Position numbers and translations under genes: made by a program
Part shown: piece by piece, positions 15,461-24,177 of the stretch
Layout of the letters: each line of letters starts with the position of its first letter
Position numbering within the stretch: the first letter of the stretch is position 1
Assembly (NCBI GenBank): GCA_036374835.1
Contig: DASUTB010000015.1
Location: 1-36,183 of the forward strand
Reading direction: 5' to 3'
Length of the DNA stretch: 36,183 nt
From: DASUTB01 sp036374835
GTDB lineage: Bacteria > Actinomycetota > Actinomycetes > Jiangellales > Jiangellaceae
The notes under the pieces: generated by a model
What the model was told of the DNA's origin: nothing
Databases searched by the model: none
The model's input: the letters and a program-made list of their open reading frames with translations, nothing else

Positions 15461-16648
15461 TTACTTCGCCGCGGCGAGTTCGGCCGCGCGCCGCGCGGCA
15501 CCGTCCATCGTGTCGACCTGCTCGAGGTGCGGCAGAGCAGCCTCGGTCAGGATCCGCCGTCCCTCGTCGGCATTGTTGCCGTCGAGCCGGACGACGAGTG
15601 GCCTGGTGATCTCGTCGCCACGCGCCTCGAGCAGTGCGAACGCCTGGACGATGCCGTTGGCCACTTCGTCGCACGCCGTGATGCCGCCGAAGACGTTGAC
15701 GAACACGCTGCGCACGTCCGGGTCGGACAGGATGATCTCGAGGCCGTTCGCCATGACCTCGGCCGATGCGCCGCCGCCGATGTCGAGGAAGTTCGCCGGA
15801 GCGACGGCGTGTCCGTTGGCGGACAGGTCCTCGCCGGCGTACGCGACGACGTCCAGCGTCGACATCACGAGCCCCGCGCCGTTGCCGATGATGCCGACTT
15901 CACCGTCGAGCTTGACGTAGTTGAGGTCCTTTGCCTTCGCGGCCGCCTCGAGGGGGTCGGCGGACTCCTTGTCCTCGAAGCCGCTGTGGCCGGGCTGGCG
16001 GAAGGCCGCGTTGTCGTCCAGCGACACCTTGCCGTCCAACGCGAGTACCTTGCCGTCCGGCGTCTTGACGAGTGGGTTCACCTCGACCAGCGTCGCGTCC
16101 TCGGCGGTGAAAACCGTCCAAAGCTTCACGAGTACGTTGACGATCTGGTCTCGCACGTCGGAGGGGAAGCCTGCCGCGTCCGCGATCTCGCCGGCCTTCG
16201 CGATGTCGGCACCCTCCAGCGCATCAACACGGATCTTGGCGAGTGCCTCGGGGCGTTCCTCGGCGAGCTGTTCGATGTCGACGCCGCCTTCGACGCTGGC
16301 CATCGAGAGGTAGCTGCGGTTCGCGCGGTCCAGCAGGTACGAGACGTAGTACTCCTCGCTGATATCGCTCGCCTCGGTCACCAGAACACGGTGGACGGTA
16401 TGCCCCTTGATGTCCATGCCGAGGATGGCCGCCGCCTTGGCGGCCGCCTCGTCCGGCGTCTCGGCGAGCTTGACGCCGCCGGCTTTTCCGCGTCCACCGG
16501 TCTTGACCTGCGCCTTGACGACCACCTGCGTGCCGAGTTCGGCCGCGATCTGCCTGGCTTCGTCTGGGGTCTCGGCCACCTCGCCCGGCAAGACCGGCAC
16601 GTCATGTGCGGCGAAGAGCTGCTTCGCCTGGTACTCCATCAGATCCAC
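15461..16648 (-). CDS. sucC: Succinyl-CoA synthetase (ADP/GDP-forming) subunit beta
   Basis: A 395-residue subunit. It opens MDLMEYQAKQLFAAHDVPV and has an ATP-grasp domain (VVKAQVKTGGRGKAGGVKLA), the EVNPLV metal/nucleotide motif, and a C-terminal flavodoxin-like ligase domain with GGGASAEVMANGL and VNVFGGITACD. It binds the nucleotide and succinate and pairs with SucD. The GTG start at 16648 lies after an AAAGGAC box; an ATG three codons in is possible. A TTATCGATAA palindrome and a TAGGCT -10-like box lie upstream. Confidence 0.97.
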   Translation of the reverse strand: MDLMEYQAKQLFAAHDVPVLPGEVAETPDEARQIAAELGTQVVVKAQVKTGGRGKAGGVKLAETPDEAAAKAAAILGMDIKGHTVHRVLVTEASDISEEYYVSYLLDRANRSYLSMASVEGGVDIEQLAEERPEALAKIRVDALEGADIAKAGEIADAAGFPSDVRDQIVNVLVKLWTVFTAEDATLVEVNPLVKTPDGKVLALDGKVSLDDNAAFRQPGHSGFEDKESADPLEAAAKAKDLNYVKLDGEVGIIGNGAGLVMSTLDVVAYAGEDLSANGHAVAPANFLDIGGGASAEVMANGLEIILSDPDVRSVFVNVFGGITACDEVANGIVQAFALLEARGDEITRPLVVRLDGNNADEGRRILTEAALPHLEQVDTMDGAARRAAELAAAK

Positions 16649-16742
16649 GCTGTGACCGTCCTTTGACGCTGTTTGTTGACCCGGCGCAACCCAGCCGATG
16701 ACGGCCTCGGCGCCACCAGCAGAGCCTAGTGGGCCGGGTGAC

Positions 16743-16752
16743 TTATCGATAA
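16743..16752. promoter_or_regulatory. TTATCGATAA palindrome upstream of sucC
   Basis: A perfect 10-bp AT-rich palindrome about 95 bp upstream of sucC, conspicuous in this GC-rich DNA. On the minus strand a TAGGCT hexamer, a possible -10 box, follows about 20 bp further toward sucC. It may be part of the sucCD promoter or an operator. Confidence 0.3.
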
Positions 16753-16828
16753 CTCAGGGTCACGCTGCGGGGCCGAAGCTGCGACGCGCATCGGCCGGCA
16801 CGCCGTCGTGATCATCGCGTGCCGGCCG

Positions 16829-16904
16829 TTACGCGGCGTTTCCGGCCTTTGCCGGGCTTGCAGAGGACGTTTGGCTGGGAATTGCCAGCTTTACGTGATC
16901 ATTC
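16829..16904. repeat. 76-bp interspersed palindromic repeat, copy B
   Basis: Same architecture and length as copies A and C: TTACGCGG left end, then the hairpin core from 16867 (ACGTTTGGCTGG-loop-CCAGCTTTACGT) and GATCATTC. Similarity to copy C continues a few bases beyond into CTGG(AG)GGTGGA. It lies 18 bp after the stop codon of the L,D-transpeptidase gene. A second CGTGATCAT (16807-16815) just to its left is also shared with the core. Confidence 0.75.
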
Positions 16905-16922
16905 TGGAGGGGTGGACGTCGG

Positions 16923-18044
16923 TCAAGAGCGGTAGACGACGACCTTGTCGCCGACCCGCACCTGATCGAACAAGGCGGCGATTCCGTCGTAGTCGCGCAC
17001 ATTGACGCAACCGTGCGAGCAGCCGTCGTAACCGACCGTCGCGAAGTCCTCGGAGTAGTGGACGGCCTGGCCGCCGTCGAAGAACATCGCGAACGGCATC
17101 TCCGAGTCGTACAGGCTGGACACGTGGTGTTCGCTCTTCCAGTAGACGTCGAACTGGCCCTCGCGGGTCGGGGTGCCGACGCAGCCGAAGCGCACATCGG
17201 TGCTGTACTGGACATTGCCGTCGACCACCCAGCGCAGCGAGTTGGTCGCCTTGTCGATGCACAGCGCGCGCCCGGTCAGGCATCGCGCGTCGATGCCGTT
17301 CGCGTTCGTGTCCTCCGGCTCGCGGTTGTAGAGCTCGTCCTCGGTGGGCTGGCGGGTCATCTCCACCAGCCGGTCCCAGGTCCGCTGGTCGACCTCGCCG
17401 GTCTCCGGGAAGCCGCGCTTGACCTGGAACCCGGACACCGCAGCAGCGGTGACGTCACCGTAATGGCCGGTGACCTCCTGATCGAACCACTCGATCTGCC
17501 GGAGCCGGGCCTGCAGCTCGCGAACCTTGCCCTCGTCGCTGCCCGGACCGATGATCGTCGGGCCGGGTGTGAGGCGGTTGTGCATCTCGTCATCGGTCGG
17601 CTCGCGGGTCATTTCGACCAGCTTGTCCCAGGTCTGCTGGTCGACCTCGCCGGTCGCTTCATACCCGCGCTTGGCCTGGAACCCCAGCACGGCCTCTTCG
17701 GTGATCCCGTCGTACTCTCCGGTAATCTTCGGCGCGTACCACGCGATCTGCTTGAGCCGTGCCTGCAACTCCCGCACGTCGTCGCCGCTGTCGCCGGAAG
17801 CCAGCAGCGCTTCGGGCTCGGCGGGTGTCGGCGTCAGCGTCACCGTCGGCTCGGCCGTCACTTTCGAACTCGGCGACGGTGACCTCGTCTCGGTCGATTC
17901 CGGCGTACGACCGGCCGTGCCGGTCAGGTCTGCCGATGCGGACGGCTCATCGCTCGGGTTGCTGCCGGCGATCTGCGTGATGCCGAACACCACGGCTGCG
18001 GCCAGTGCAACGGCGGCTACGGCTGCCCGTACCTTCGTCGCCAC
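16923..18044 (-). CDS. L,D-transpeptidase with two peptidoglycan-binding domains
   Basis: A 373-residue envelope enzyme. An N-terminal signal/anchor helix (about residues 7-27) is followed by a Ser/Thr/Pro-rich spacer. Two tandem PG_binding_1 domains follow, each with the VRELQARLKQI / TGEYDG / EEAVLGFQ / TGEVDQQTWDKLVEMTR pattern. The C-terminal YkuD domain has the catalytic motif HYSEDFATVG...GCSHGCVNV, with Cys near residue 345. Such enzymes form 3-3 (L,D) cross-links in peptidoglycan, important in actinobacteria, or attach proteins to the wall. GTG at 18044 has AAGGA 8 bases upstream. It is a single gene between clpC and the repeat element. The two binding domains, including their linkers (TREPTDDEMHNR and TRQPTEDELYNR), look like a recent internal duplication. 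Confidence 0.92.
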   Translation of the reverse strand: MATKVRAAVAAVALAAAVVFGITQIAGSNPSDEPSASADLTGTAGRTPESTETRSPSPSSKVTAEPTVTLTPTPAEPEALLASGDSGDDVRELQARLKQIAWYAPKITGEYDGITEEAVLGFQAKRGYEATGEVDQQTWDKLVEMTREPTDDEMHNRLTPGPTIIGPGSDEGKVRELQARLRQIEWFDQEVTGHYGDVTAAAVSGFQVKRGFPETGEVDQRTWDRLVEMTRQPTEDELYNREPEDTNANGIDARCLTGRALCIDKATNSLRWVVDGNVQYSTDVRFGCVGTPTREGQFDVYWKSEHHVSSLYDSEMPFAMFFDGGQAVHYSEDFATVGYDGCSHGCVNVRDYDGIAALFDQVRVGDKVVVYRS

Positions 18045-18224
18045 TATCGAGTCCTTCCCTTCGAACGCTCGGCGCCGGATTGCGCCGCCTCTATAACGAA
18101 GACGCCAATCATGGCCGGTACGTTGCATCTCCGACAAACACGAAGAGATTACGACTTGGTCACACGCAGAACGAGCACTACGGCAGCGACACCGGTGCCG
18201 GCGACGAGGGCCGCTGCACGGAAA

Positions 18225-18267
18225 AGTCCCCCGTCGCCGACTCCTGTAGAGCCGGCGACGGGGGACT
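18225..18267 (-). terminator. Strong intrinsic terminator of clpC
   Basis: Perfect 15-bp arms, AGTCCCCCGTCGCCG (18225-18239) and CGGCGACGGGGGACT (18253-18267), with a 13-base loop. On the minus strand the stem is followed by TTTTCC. It starts 15 bp beyond the clpC stop, so it ends clpC transcription before the L,D-transpeptidase promoter. Confidence 0.85.
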
Positions 18268-18282
18268 CCGTGCCTTACGTGG

Positions 18283-20793
18283 TCACTCTCCGGCGGCGGA
18301 CTCCGCGACCGCTGGGGCGACGTCCGGCAGATCCGACTTCGGCGTGCCGGTGAAGGTGAACTTCGCCTCGCGGCCCTCGCCCTCGACGTCGACGACGACG
18401 ATCTCGCCGGCCTTGAGCTCGCCGAACAGGATCTTCTCCGACAGCGTGTCCTCGATCTCGCGCTGGATCGTGCGCCGCAGCGGGCGAGCACCGAGAACCG
18501 GGTCGAAGCCGTGCTTGGCCAGCAGCTCCTTGGCCTCCTGGGTGAGCTCGATCGCCATGTCCTTGTCCTTGAGCCGCTCGTCGAGCTCGGAGACCCGCAT
18601 CTCGACGATGTCGAGGATCTCCTCGGGAGTCAGCTGGTGGAACACCACGATGTCGTCGACCCGGTTGAGGAACTCCGGCCGGAAGTGCTGCTTGAGCTCT
18701 TCGGTGACCTTGGCCTTCATCCGCTCGTAGTCACCCTCGACATCGTCACCGGACGAGAACCCGAGGTTGACGCCCTTGGCGATATCGCGGGTACCGAGGT
18801 TCGTCGTCATGATGATGATCGTGTTCTTGAAGTCGACGACCCGACCCTGCGCGTCGGTGAGACGTCCGTCTTCGAGCACCTGCAACAGGGAGTTGAAGAT
18901 GTCCGGGTGCGCCTTCTCGACCTCGTCGAACAGCACGACCGAGAACGGACGACGGCGCACCTTCTCGGTGAGCTGACCGCCCTCCTCGTAGCCGACGTAG
19001 CCCGGAGGCGAACCGAACAGCCGCGACACGGTGTGCTTCTCGGAGTACTCGCTCATGTCGAGCTGGATGAGCGCGTCCTCGTCGTCGAACAGGAACTCCG
19101 CGAGCGTCTTGGACAGCTCCGTCTTCCCGACGCCGGACGGCCCGGCGAAGATGAACGAGCCACCGGGACGCTTCGGGTCCTTCAGCCCGGCGCGGGTGCG
19201 GCGGATCGACTTCGACAGCGCCGCGACCGCGTCCTGCTGGCCGATGATGCGCTTGTGCAGCTCGTCCTCCATGTGGAGCAGGCGGGACGTCTCCTCCTCG
19301 GTAAGCTTGAACACCGGGATGCCGGTCGAGTTGGCGAGCACCTCGGCGATCAGGTCCTCGTCCACCTCGGCGACGACGTCGAGATCGCCGGCCTTCCACT
19401 GCTTCTCCCGCTCGGCCTTCTGGTTGATCAGCTGCTTCTCCTGATCGCGCAGCGACGCGGCCTTCTCGAAGTCCTGACCGTCGATGGCCGACTCCTTGGC
19501 CCGCCGCACGTCCGCGATCTTCTCGTCGAACTCGCGCAGGTCCGGCGGCGCGGTCATCCGGCGGATGCGCAACCGCGAGCCGGCCTCGTCGATCAGGTCG
19601 ATCGCCTTGTCCGGCAGGTACCGGTCGGAGACGTAGCGGTCGGCCAGATGGGCCGCCGACGCGAGCGCGCTGTCGGTGATCGAGACCCGGTGGTGCGCCT
19701 CGTACCGGTCCCGCAGGCCCTTGAGGATCTCGATGGTGTGCGCGAGAGTCGGCTCCTGCACCTGGATCGGCTGGAACCGGCGCTCCAGTGCGGCGTCCTT
19801 CTCCACGTACTTGCGGTACTCATCGAGTGTCGTGGCACCGATCGTCTGCAGCTCACCGCGAGCCAGCATCGGCTTGAGGATGGACGCGGCATCGATCGCG
19901 CCCTCGGCGGCACCCGCACCGACGAGCGTGTGGATCTCGTCGATGAACAGGATGATGTCGCCCCGCGAGCGAATCTCCTTGAGCACCTTGCGCAGGCGCT
20001 CCTCGAAATCACCGCGGTAGCGCGATCCGGCGACGAGCGCACCGAGGTCGAGCGTGTAGAGCTGGCGGTCCTTGAGCGTCTCGGGCACCTCGCCCTTGAC
20101 GATGTTCTGCGCCAGGCCCTCGACGACGGCGGTCTTGCCCACCCCGGGCTCGCCGATCAGTACCGGGTTGTTCTTGGTACGGCGGGACAGCACCTGCATG
20201 ACCCGCTCGATCTCCTTCTCGCGCCCGATGACCGGGTCGAGCTTGCCCTCGCGGCCGGCCTGCGTCAGGTTACGGCCGAACTGGTCGAGGACCAGCGATG
20301 TGGACGGGGCCTCGCCCTGTGGCCCGGCACCCGCGGTGGCGGCTTCCTTGCCTCCGGAGTAGCCGGACAGCAGCTGGATGACCTGCTGCCGGACCCGGTT
20401 CAGGTCGGCGCCGAGCTTGACGAGCACCTGCGCGGCGACACCTTCGCCCTCGCGGATCAGGCCGAGCAGGATGTGCTCGGTGCCGATGTAGTTGTGCCCG
20501 AGCTGCAGCGCTTCGCGCAGCGAGAGCTCGAGCACCTTCTTGGCCCGCGGCGTGAACGGGATATGCCCGCTGGGCGCCTGCTGGCCCTGCCCGATGATCT
20601 CTTCCACTTGTCCGCGGACGCCATCGAGGGAGATACCGAGACTCTCCAGCGCCTTTGCCGCCACACCCTCGCCCTCGTGTATGAGGCCCAGCAGGATGTG
20701 CTCGGTGCCGATGTAGTTGTGGTTGAGCATCCTGGCCTCTTCTTGTGCCAGGACGACGACCCGCCTTGCGCGGTCGGTAAACCTCTCGAACAT
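18283..20793 (-). CDS. clpC: ATP-dependent Clp protease ATP-binding subunit ClpC
   Basis: An 836-residue Hsp100 unfoldase that feeds substrates to ClpP. Two Clp_N repeats (each with HNYIGTEHILLGL, residues 1-150) are followed by AAA domain 1 with Walker A GEPGVGKTAVVEGLA near residue 210. A UVR-like coiled-coil insert comes next (EFDEKIADVRRAKESAIDGQ), typical of ClpC rather than ClpB. AAA domain 2 has GPSGVGKTELSKTLAEF and VLFDEVEKAHPD. The GAGGAG site lies 9 bases before ATG 20793. It is monocistronic, with its own terminator. Regulators of clpC in actinobacteria (ClgR, SigR/SigH) are known, but no convincing ClgR box was found upstream. Confidence 0.97.
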   Translation of the reverse strand: MFERFTDRARRVVVLAQEEARMLNHNYIGTEHILLGLIHEGEGVAAKALESLGISLDGVRGQVEEIIGQGQQAPSGHIPFTPRAKKVLELSLREALQLGHNYIGTEHILLGLIREGEGVAAQVLVKLGADLNRVRQQVIQLLSGYSGGKEAATAGAGPQGEAPSTSLVLDQFGRNLTQAGREGKLDPVIGREKEIERVMQVLSRRTKNNPVLIGEPGVGKTAVVEGLAQNIVKGEVPETLKDRQLYTLDLGALVAGSRYRGDFEERLRKVLKEIRSRGDIILFIDEIHTLVGAGAAEGAIDAASILKPMLARGELQTIGATTLDEYRKYVEKDAALERRFQPIQVQEPTLAHTIEILKGLRDRYEAHHRVSITDSALASAAHLADRYVSDRYLPDKAIDLIDEAGSRLRIRRMTAPPDLREFDEKIADVRRAKESAIDGQDFEKAASLRDQEKQLINQKAEREKQWKAGDLDVVAEVDEDLIAEVLANSTGIPVFKLTEEETSRLLHMEDELHKRIIGQQDAVAALSKSIRRTRAGLKDPKRPGGSFIFAGPSGVGKTELSKTLAEFLFDDEDALIQLDMSEYSEKHTVSRLFGSPPGYVGYEEGGQLTEKVRRRPFSVVLFDEVEKAHPDIFNSLLQVLEDGRLTDAQGRVVDFKNTIIIMTTNLGTRDIAKGVNLGFSSGDDVEGDYERMKAKVTEELKQHFRPEFLNRVDDIVVFHQLTPEEILDIVEMRVSELDERLKDKDMAIELTQEAKELLAKHGFDPVLGARPLRRTIQREIEDTLSEKILFGELKAGEIVVVDVEGEGREAKFTFTGTPKSDLPDVAPAVAESAAGE

Positions 20794-21724
20794 CAGTGGC
20801 GCTCCTCACCGAGCGGTTAGGGGTGCCCCGGGACCTTCCCGGATTTCCCGTACCCGCATGCTAGCCCGCCGTGCGGATCCGGTTCCTACTCGTCCTATGA
20901 CGGTAACCGCATCGGCGTCATGTTGCATCAACACCTGCATACCTAACTTCAGTTCCGCCGACGCCATGCGTACGCCAGGGGCGAACGTGGCGGCGGCTAC
21001 CCGCAGCACGCAATCGTGCGTGATCATGTTCAGTTTCCCGGTTTATGTATACCCGCAGATCGACCAGAATCACTACGACCCGCCCGGACGACACGGACCG
21101 CACCGGCCGCGGGTAACCGACGGTCGGAGCTTCGAGTGTGTGCCTGAGCAGCGCCGGAGCGCGTTCGCCCCGGCGCTGTCCTCAGGTCGGAGTGCGCGAG
21201 TTCAGCAGCACCCGTGGCCAGACCTCCGCCGTCGCCGGAACCTCCCCGGCGTCCTGACCGGACGGCGCCATGGACGGTGATGATGCGAGCCTGCTCAACG
21301 CCAACCAGCACGTCCCCGGCCGCTGTGAGTGGCGGTGGCATGGTCGCGGCGCATCACCACCCTGTGATTCTGACCATCTGGCCACCCGATCAAGCTAGCC
21401 GCCAGCTATGCCGCGGTCACTCCGCCGATCCGCCCGTTCCGCCCTGTCCGAACGGACGATCCCCGTCATGCCCGCTCCGCCGTCTCGGCCGGATCCGGAC
21501 CCGAAGCACGGGCCAGGCCCCCCGCGCCCACGTCCCCCTGCGCGGGCCGCTCGCTCGCCTCGCGCTGCGCCTCCACCCAGGGCAACCGGCGATTCTGGCT
21601 GGGGGGCGTTCGTCCGCGACTGAACCGGCGGCGTTGCCACCCTTCGGCGCGGTCGCCTTCCAGCACCGTGCTTGCGAGCACCTGGCCGAACAGCAAGCTA
21701 TTTCCCGACAAAGGCCGCGTCACT

Positions 21725-21752
21725 CGGCCGACCGGGCCCGATCGGTCGGCCG
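21725..21752. promoter_or_regulatory. Perfect 10-bp inverted repeat upstream of lutA
   Basis: CGGCCGACCG and CGGTCGGCCG with an 8-base spacer, 170 bp upstream of the lutA start. It could be an operator for a lactate regulator or an RNA hairpin. No T run follows, so a classical terminator is less likely. Confidence 0.4.
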
Positions 21753-21789
21753 TTCGGCTGGCAGCGCTTCACCGACCACTGTGGTAAGG

Positions 21790-21825
21790 CCGTCCCACAG
21801 CCGGGCCTGCGATCGGCTGGGACGG
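21790..21825 (+). promoter_or_regulatory. Imperfect hairpin in the lutA leader
   Basis: CCGTCCCACAGCC (21790-21802) and GGCTGGGACGG (21815-21825) pair fully except for a 2-base CA bulge, with a 12-base loop. It lies about 100 bp ahead of the lutA start codon. It may form in the mRNA leader, but the transcription start is unknown. Confidence 0.35.
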
Positions 21826-21922
21826 TGTGCCGGTCGCATCGTTCCGGCTCGCGCACCCGTGCGATCATCCCGTCAACCGGTTTCGTAAGGTGAACGCTCT
21901 AAAGGGCGTTGGAGGTGGCGAC

Positions 21923-22648
21923 ATGCGCGTCGGCCTGCTGGTCACGTGTCTGGTCGACGGCCTGTTCCCGGACGTCGGAAAAGCCACCGTGCAGCTGCTC
22001 GAACGGCTCGGGGTGGACGTGGAAGTCCCTTCCCGGCAGACGTGCTGCGGCCAGATGCACATCAACACCGGCTACCCCGACCTGGCCGCGCCGATGGTGC
22101 GCGCCACCGCCGAGGCGTTCGCCGAGTACGACGCGGTCGTCGTGCCGTCCGGGTCGTGCGCCGGCTCAGTCCGGCACCAGCATCGTGACGTCGCGAACCG
22201 AGCGGGCGATTCGGCGCGGGTCGAAATGGTCACAAGCGTGGCGGCGCGGACCTACGAGCTCTCCGAGTTCATCACCGATGTGCTCCACGTGACCGACGTG
22301 GGTGCCTACTATCCGCACCGCGTGACCTACCACCCGACGTGCCATTCACTGCGTGCGCTGCGAGTCGGCGACCGGCCGTTGCGACTGCTGCGCGCGGTCC
22401 GGGGACTCGATCTCGTCGACCTGCCGGACGCCCGGTCGTGCTGCGGATTCGGCGGGACGTTCGCGCTGAAGAACCCGGACGTGTCCACCGCCATGCTCGC
22501 GGACAAGATGTCGGCGATCATCGGCACCGGCGCCGAAGTGTGCGTCGCCGGCGACTCGTCGTGCCTCATGCACATCGGCGGCGGATTGTCCCGGCTCAGA
22601 ACGGGTGTCCGAACGGCACATCTCGCCGAGATCCTGGCGGCGACATGA
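21923..22648 (+). CDS. lutA: L-lactate utilization protein LutA (CCG-domain Fe-S oxidoreductase subunit)
   Basis: A 241-residue protein with two cysteine-rich CCG domains: RQTCCGQMHINTGYPD near residue 40, then VTYHPTCHSLR with DARSCCGFGGTFALKNPD near residue 175. These bind iron-sulfur clusters, as in glycolate/lactate oxidase subunits. With LutB and LutC it forms the non-flavin L-lactate dehydrogenase complex that oxidises lactate to pyruvate in the cytosol, allowing growth on lactate. ATG 21923 has a GGAGGTGG site 5 bases upstream. The stop overlaps the lutB start (ATGA). Confidence 0.93.
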   Translation: MRVGLLVTCLVDGLFPDVGKATVQLLERLGVDVEVPSRQTCCGQMHINTGYPDLAAPMVRATAEAFAEYDAVVVPSGSCAGSVRHQHRDVANRAGDSARVEMVTSVAARTYELSEFITDVLHVTDVGAYYPHRVTYHPTCHSLRALRVGDRPLRLLRAVRGLDLVDLPDARSCCGFGGTFALKNPDVSTAMLADKMSAIIGTGAEVCVAGDSSCLMHIGGGLSRLRTGVRTAHLAEILAAT

Positions 22649-24177
22649 CGACGAGCTCGCACGGCCTTCCCAACAGACGGCGCGGCTCCGTACCGCCGAC
22701 CGGGACGATCGCCTTTCTCGGGCTTCCGGGCGCGCCGCCCGGCAACGGTCAGCTGCGAGGGACGACGCCCTTCCCGGAGGCGGCAAGGCGCGCACTGGAC
22801 GATGCCCAGCTACGCCGGAACATCGGCCATGCCACAGCCACCATCCGGGCCAAGCGGGAGCACGCCGTCGCCGAGGTGCCGGACTGGTCGGAGCTACGCG
22901 CCGCCGGTGCCGCGATCAAGGACGATGTGCTGGGTAACCTCGCGACGTACCTCGTCCGGCTGGAGAAGAACGTCACCGCGCACGGCGGTACGGTGCACTG
23001 GGCGCGAGACGCGCGGGAGGCGAACGCCATCATCGCCCGCCTGGTACGAGCGACCGGGTCCGATGAGGTGGTCAAGGTCAAGTCGATGGCGACCCAGGAG
23101 ATCGGACTCAACGAGGCGCTCGCCCGTACCGGTATCGCGGCGTGGGAGACCGATCTCGCCGAGCTCATCGTCCAGCTCGGCCACGACATGCCGAGTCACA
23201 TTCTGGTCCCGGCGATCCACCGCAACCGCGCCGAGATCCGCGAGATCTTCGCCGCCGAGATGGCCCGCGCCGGCCTGCCGGCACCCGACGACCTGACCGA
23301 CGATCCGCGCGCGCTGGCCGAGGCCGCCCGACGCCACCTCCGGGAGAAGTTCATGCGCGCCAAAGTCGCGATCTCCGGAGTGAACTTCGCGGTCGCCGAG
23401 ACCGGGACACTCTCCGTCGTCGAGTCCGAGGGCAACGGCCGGATGTGTCTCACCCTGCCGGACACCCTGATCACCGTCATGGGCATCGAGAAGATCGTGC
23501 CGACGTGGCGCGACATGGAGGTGTTCCTCCAGCTGCTGCCGCGGTCCGCGACCGCGGAGCGGATGAACCCGTACACCACGATGTGGACCGGCGTGCACCC
23601 TGGCGACGGGCCGCAGGATTTCCACCTCGTACTGATCGACAACGGCCGCACCGCCGTGCTCGCCGATCCGAACGGCCGTGCGGCGCTGCGGTGCATCAGG
23701 TGCTCGGCGTGCCTGAACGTCTGCCCGGTGTACGAACGAACCGGCGGCCACGCCTACGGATCGGTGTATCCGGGGCCGATAGGTGCGGTGCTCTCGCCGC
23801 AGCTTACCGGGCTTTCCGGGCACGACGACCCGAACGCGTCGCTGCCGTATGCGTCCAGCCTGTGCGGCGCTTGCCTGGACGTGTGCCCGGTCGCGATCGA
23901 CATTCCCTCGATGCTCGTGCATATGCGTGGCAGAGTCGCCGCGCAGCCGCGGCGATTGCCGTCCGCGGAGCGGATCACGATGCGGCTCGCTGGCTGGATC
24001 ATGCGTTCACCCCGGCGCTGGCGGTTCGTGTTGTCGCTGTCCCGGCTCGCCCGCTTCTGGCCGTTCAGCAAGGGCGGCCGGCTGCGCGTGCCGTTCCTTT
24101 CGGCCTGGACGCGGAGCCGCGACCTACCCCCGCCGCCGCCCAGATCGTTCCAACGCTGGTGGAGGTCGCGCGAATGA
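22645..24177 (+). CDS. lutB: L-lactate utilization protein LutB (ferredoxin-like Fe-S subunit)
   Basis: A 510-residue iron-sulfur protein. The large N-terminal domain (LUD type) carries KVKSMATQEIGLNEAL, SHILVPAIH and ISGVNFAVAETGTL. It is followed by two 4Fe-4S motifs, CIRCSACLNVCPVYERTGGH and CGACLDVCPVAIDIP, and a basic C-terminal tail. It passes electrons from lactate oxidation. The N-terminus carries a Pro/Gly-rich extension of about 35 residues. It overlaps lutA and lutC by 4 bp each, a fully coupled lutABC operon. Length is slightly above that of B. subtilis LutB. Confidence 0.94.
   Translation: MTTSSHGLPNRRRGSVPPTGTIAFLGLPGAPPGNGQLRGTTPFPEAARRALDDAQLRRNIGHATATIRAKREHAVAEVPDWSELRAAGAAIKDDVLGNLATYLVRLEKNVTAHGGTVHWARDAREANAIIARLVRATGSDEVVKVKSMATQEIGLNEALARTGIAAWETDLAELIVQLGHDMPSHILVPAIHRNRAEIREIFAAEMARAGLPAPDDLTDDPRALAEAARRHLREKFMRAKVAISGVNFAVAETGTLSVVESEGNGRMCLTLPDTLITVMGIEKIVPTWRDMEVFLQLLPRSATAERMNPYTTMWTGVHPGDGPQDFHLVLIDNGRTAVLADPNGRAALRCIRCSACLNVCPVYERTGGHAYGSVYPGPIGAVLSPQLTGLSGHDDPNASLPYASSLCGACLDVCPVAIDIPSMLVHMRGRVAAQPRRLPSAERITMRLAGWIMRSPRRWRFVLSLSRLARFWPFSKGGRLRVPFLSAWTRSRDLPPPPPRSFQRWWRSRE

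Larger units (their letters stand above)
20794..21922. other. 1.1-kb non-coding region between clpC and lutA
   Basis: No reading frame here has recognisable homology or sustained high G/C at the third codon position; those present are short and rich in Arg/Pro/Ala. The left end holds the clpC promoter and leader. On the minus strand a TAGCAT hexamer and an upstream GGAACC 17 bp away are possible promoter elements. At 21008-21024 there is a GCACG-CAAT-CGTGC hairpin followed by GTGATCAT, reminiscent of the repeat core. The right end holds two hairpins upstream of lutA (21725-21752, 21790-21825). The length suggests a decayed gene, an unannotated RNA or a large regulatory region. Confidence 0.5.

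Noticed and set aside
18880..20820. Long plus-strand frame opposite clpC
   Set aside because: It is an antisense shadow of clpC produced by high GC. The minus-strand product has complete ClpC motifs.
20830..20900. Possible ClgR or SigR-type promoter before clpC
   Set aside because: No GTTCGC-N5-GCGAAC-type box was found. GGAAC is present but lacks the matching GTT element at the right distance, so it is not called as a feature.
20806..21027. A 73-residue minus-strand reading frame upstream of clpC
   Set aside because: It has weak third-position G/C bias, no recognisable family and no clear ribosome site. It overlaps the expected clpC promoter, and its start lies in a repeat-like GTGATCAT word.
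21395..21893. Overlapping frames on both strands in the clpC-lutA gap (Pro/Arg/Gly-rich products)
   Set aside because: Composition is typical of non-coding GC-rich DNA, with no domains, no ribosome sites and mutual overlap.
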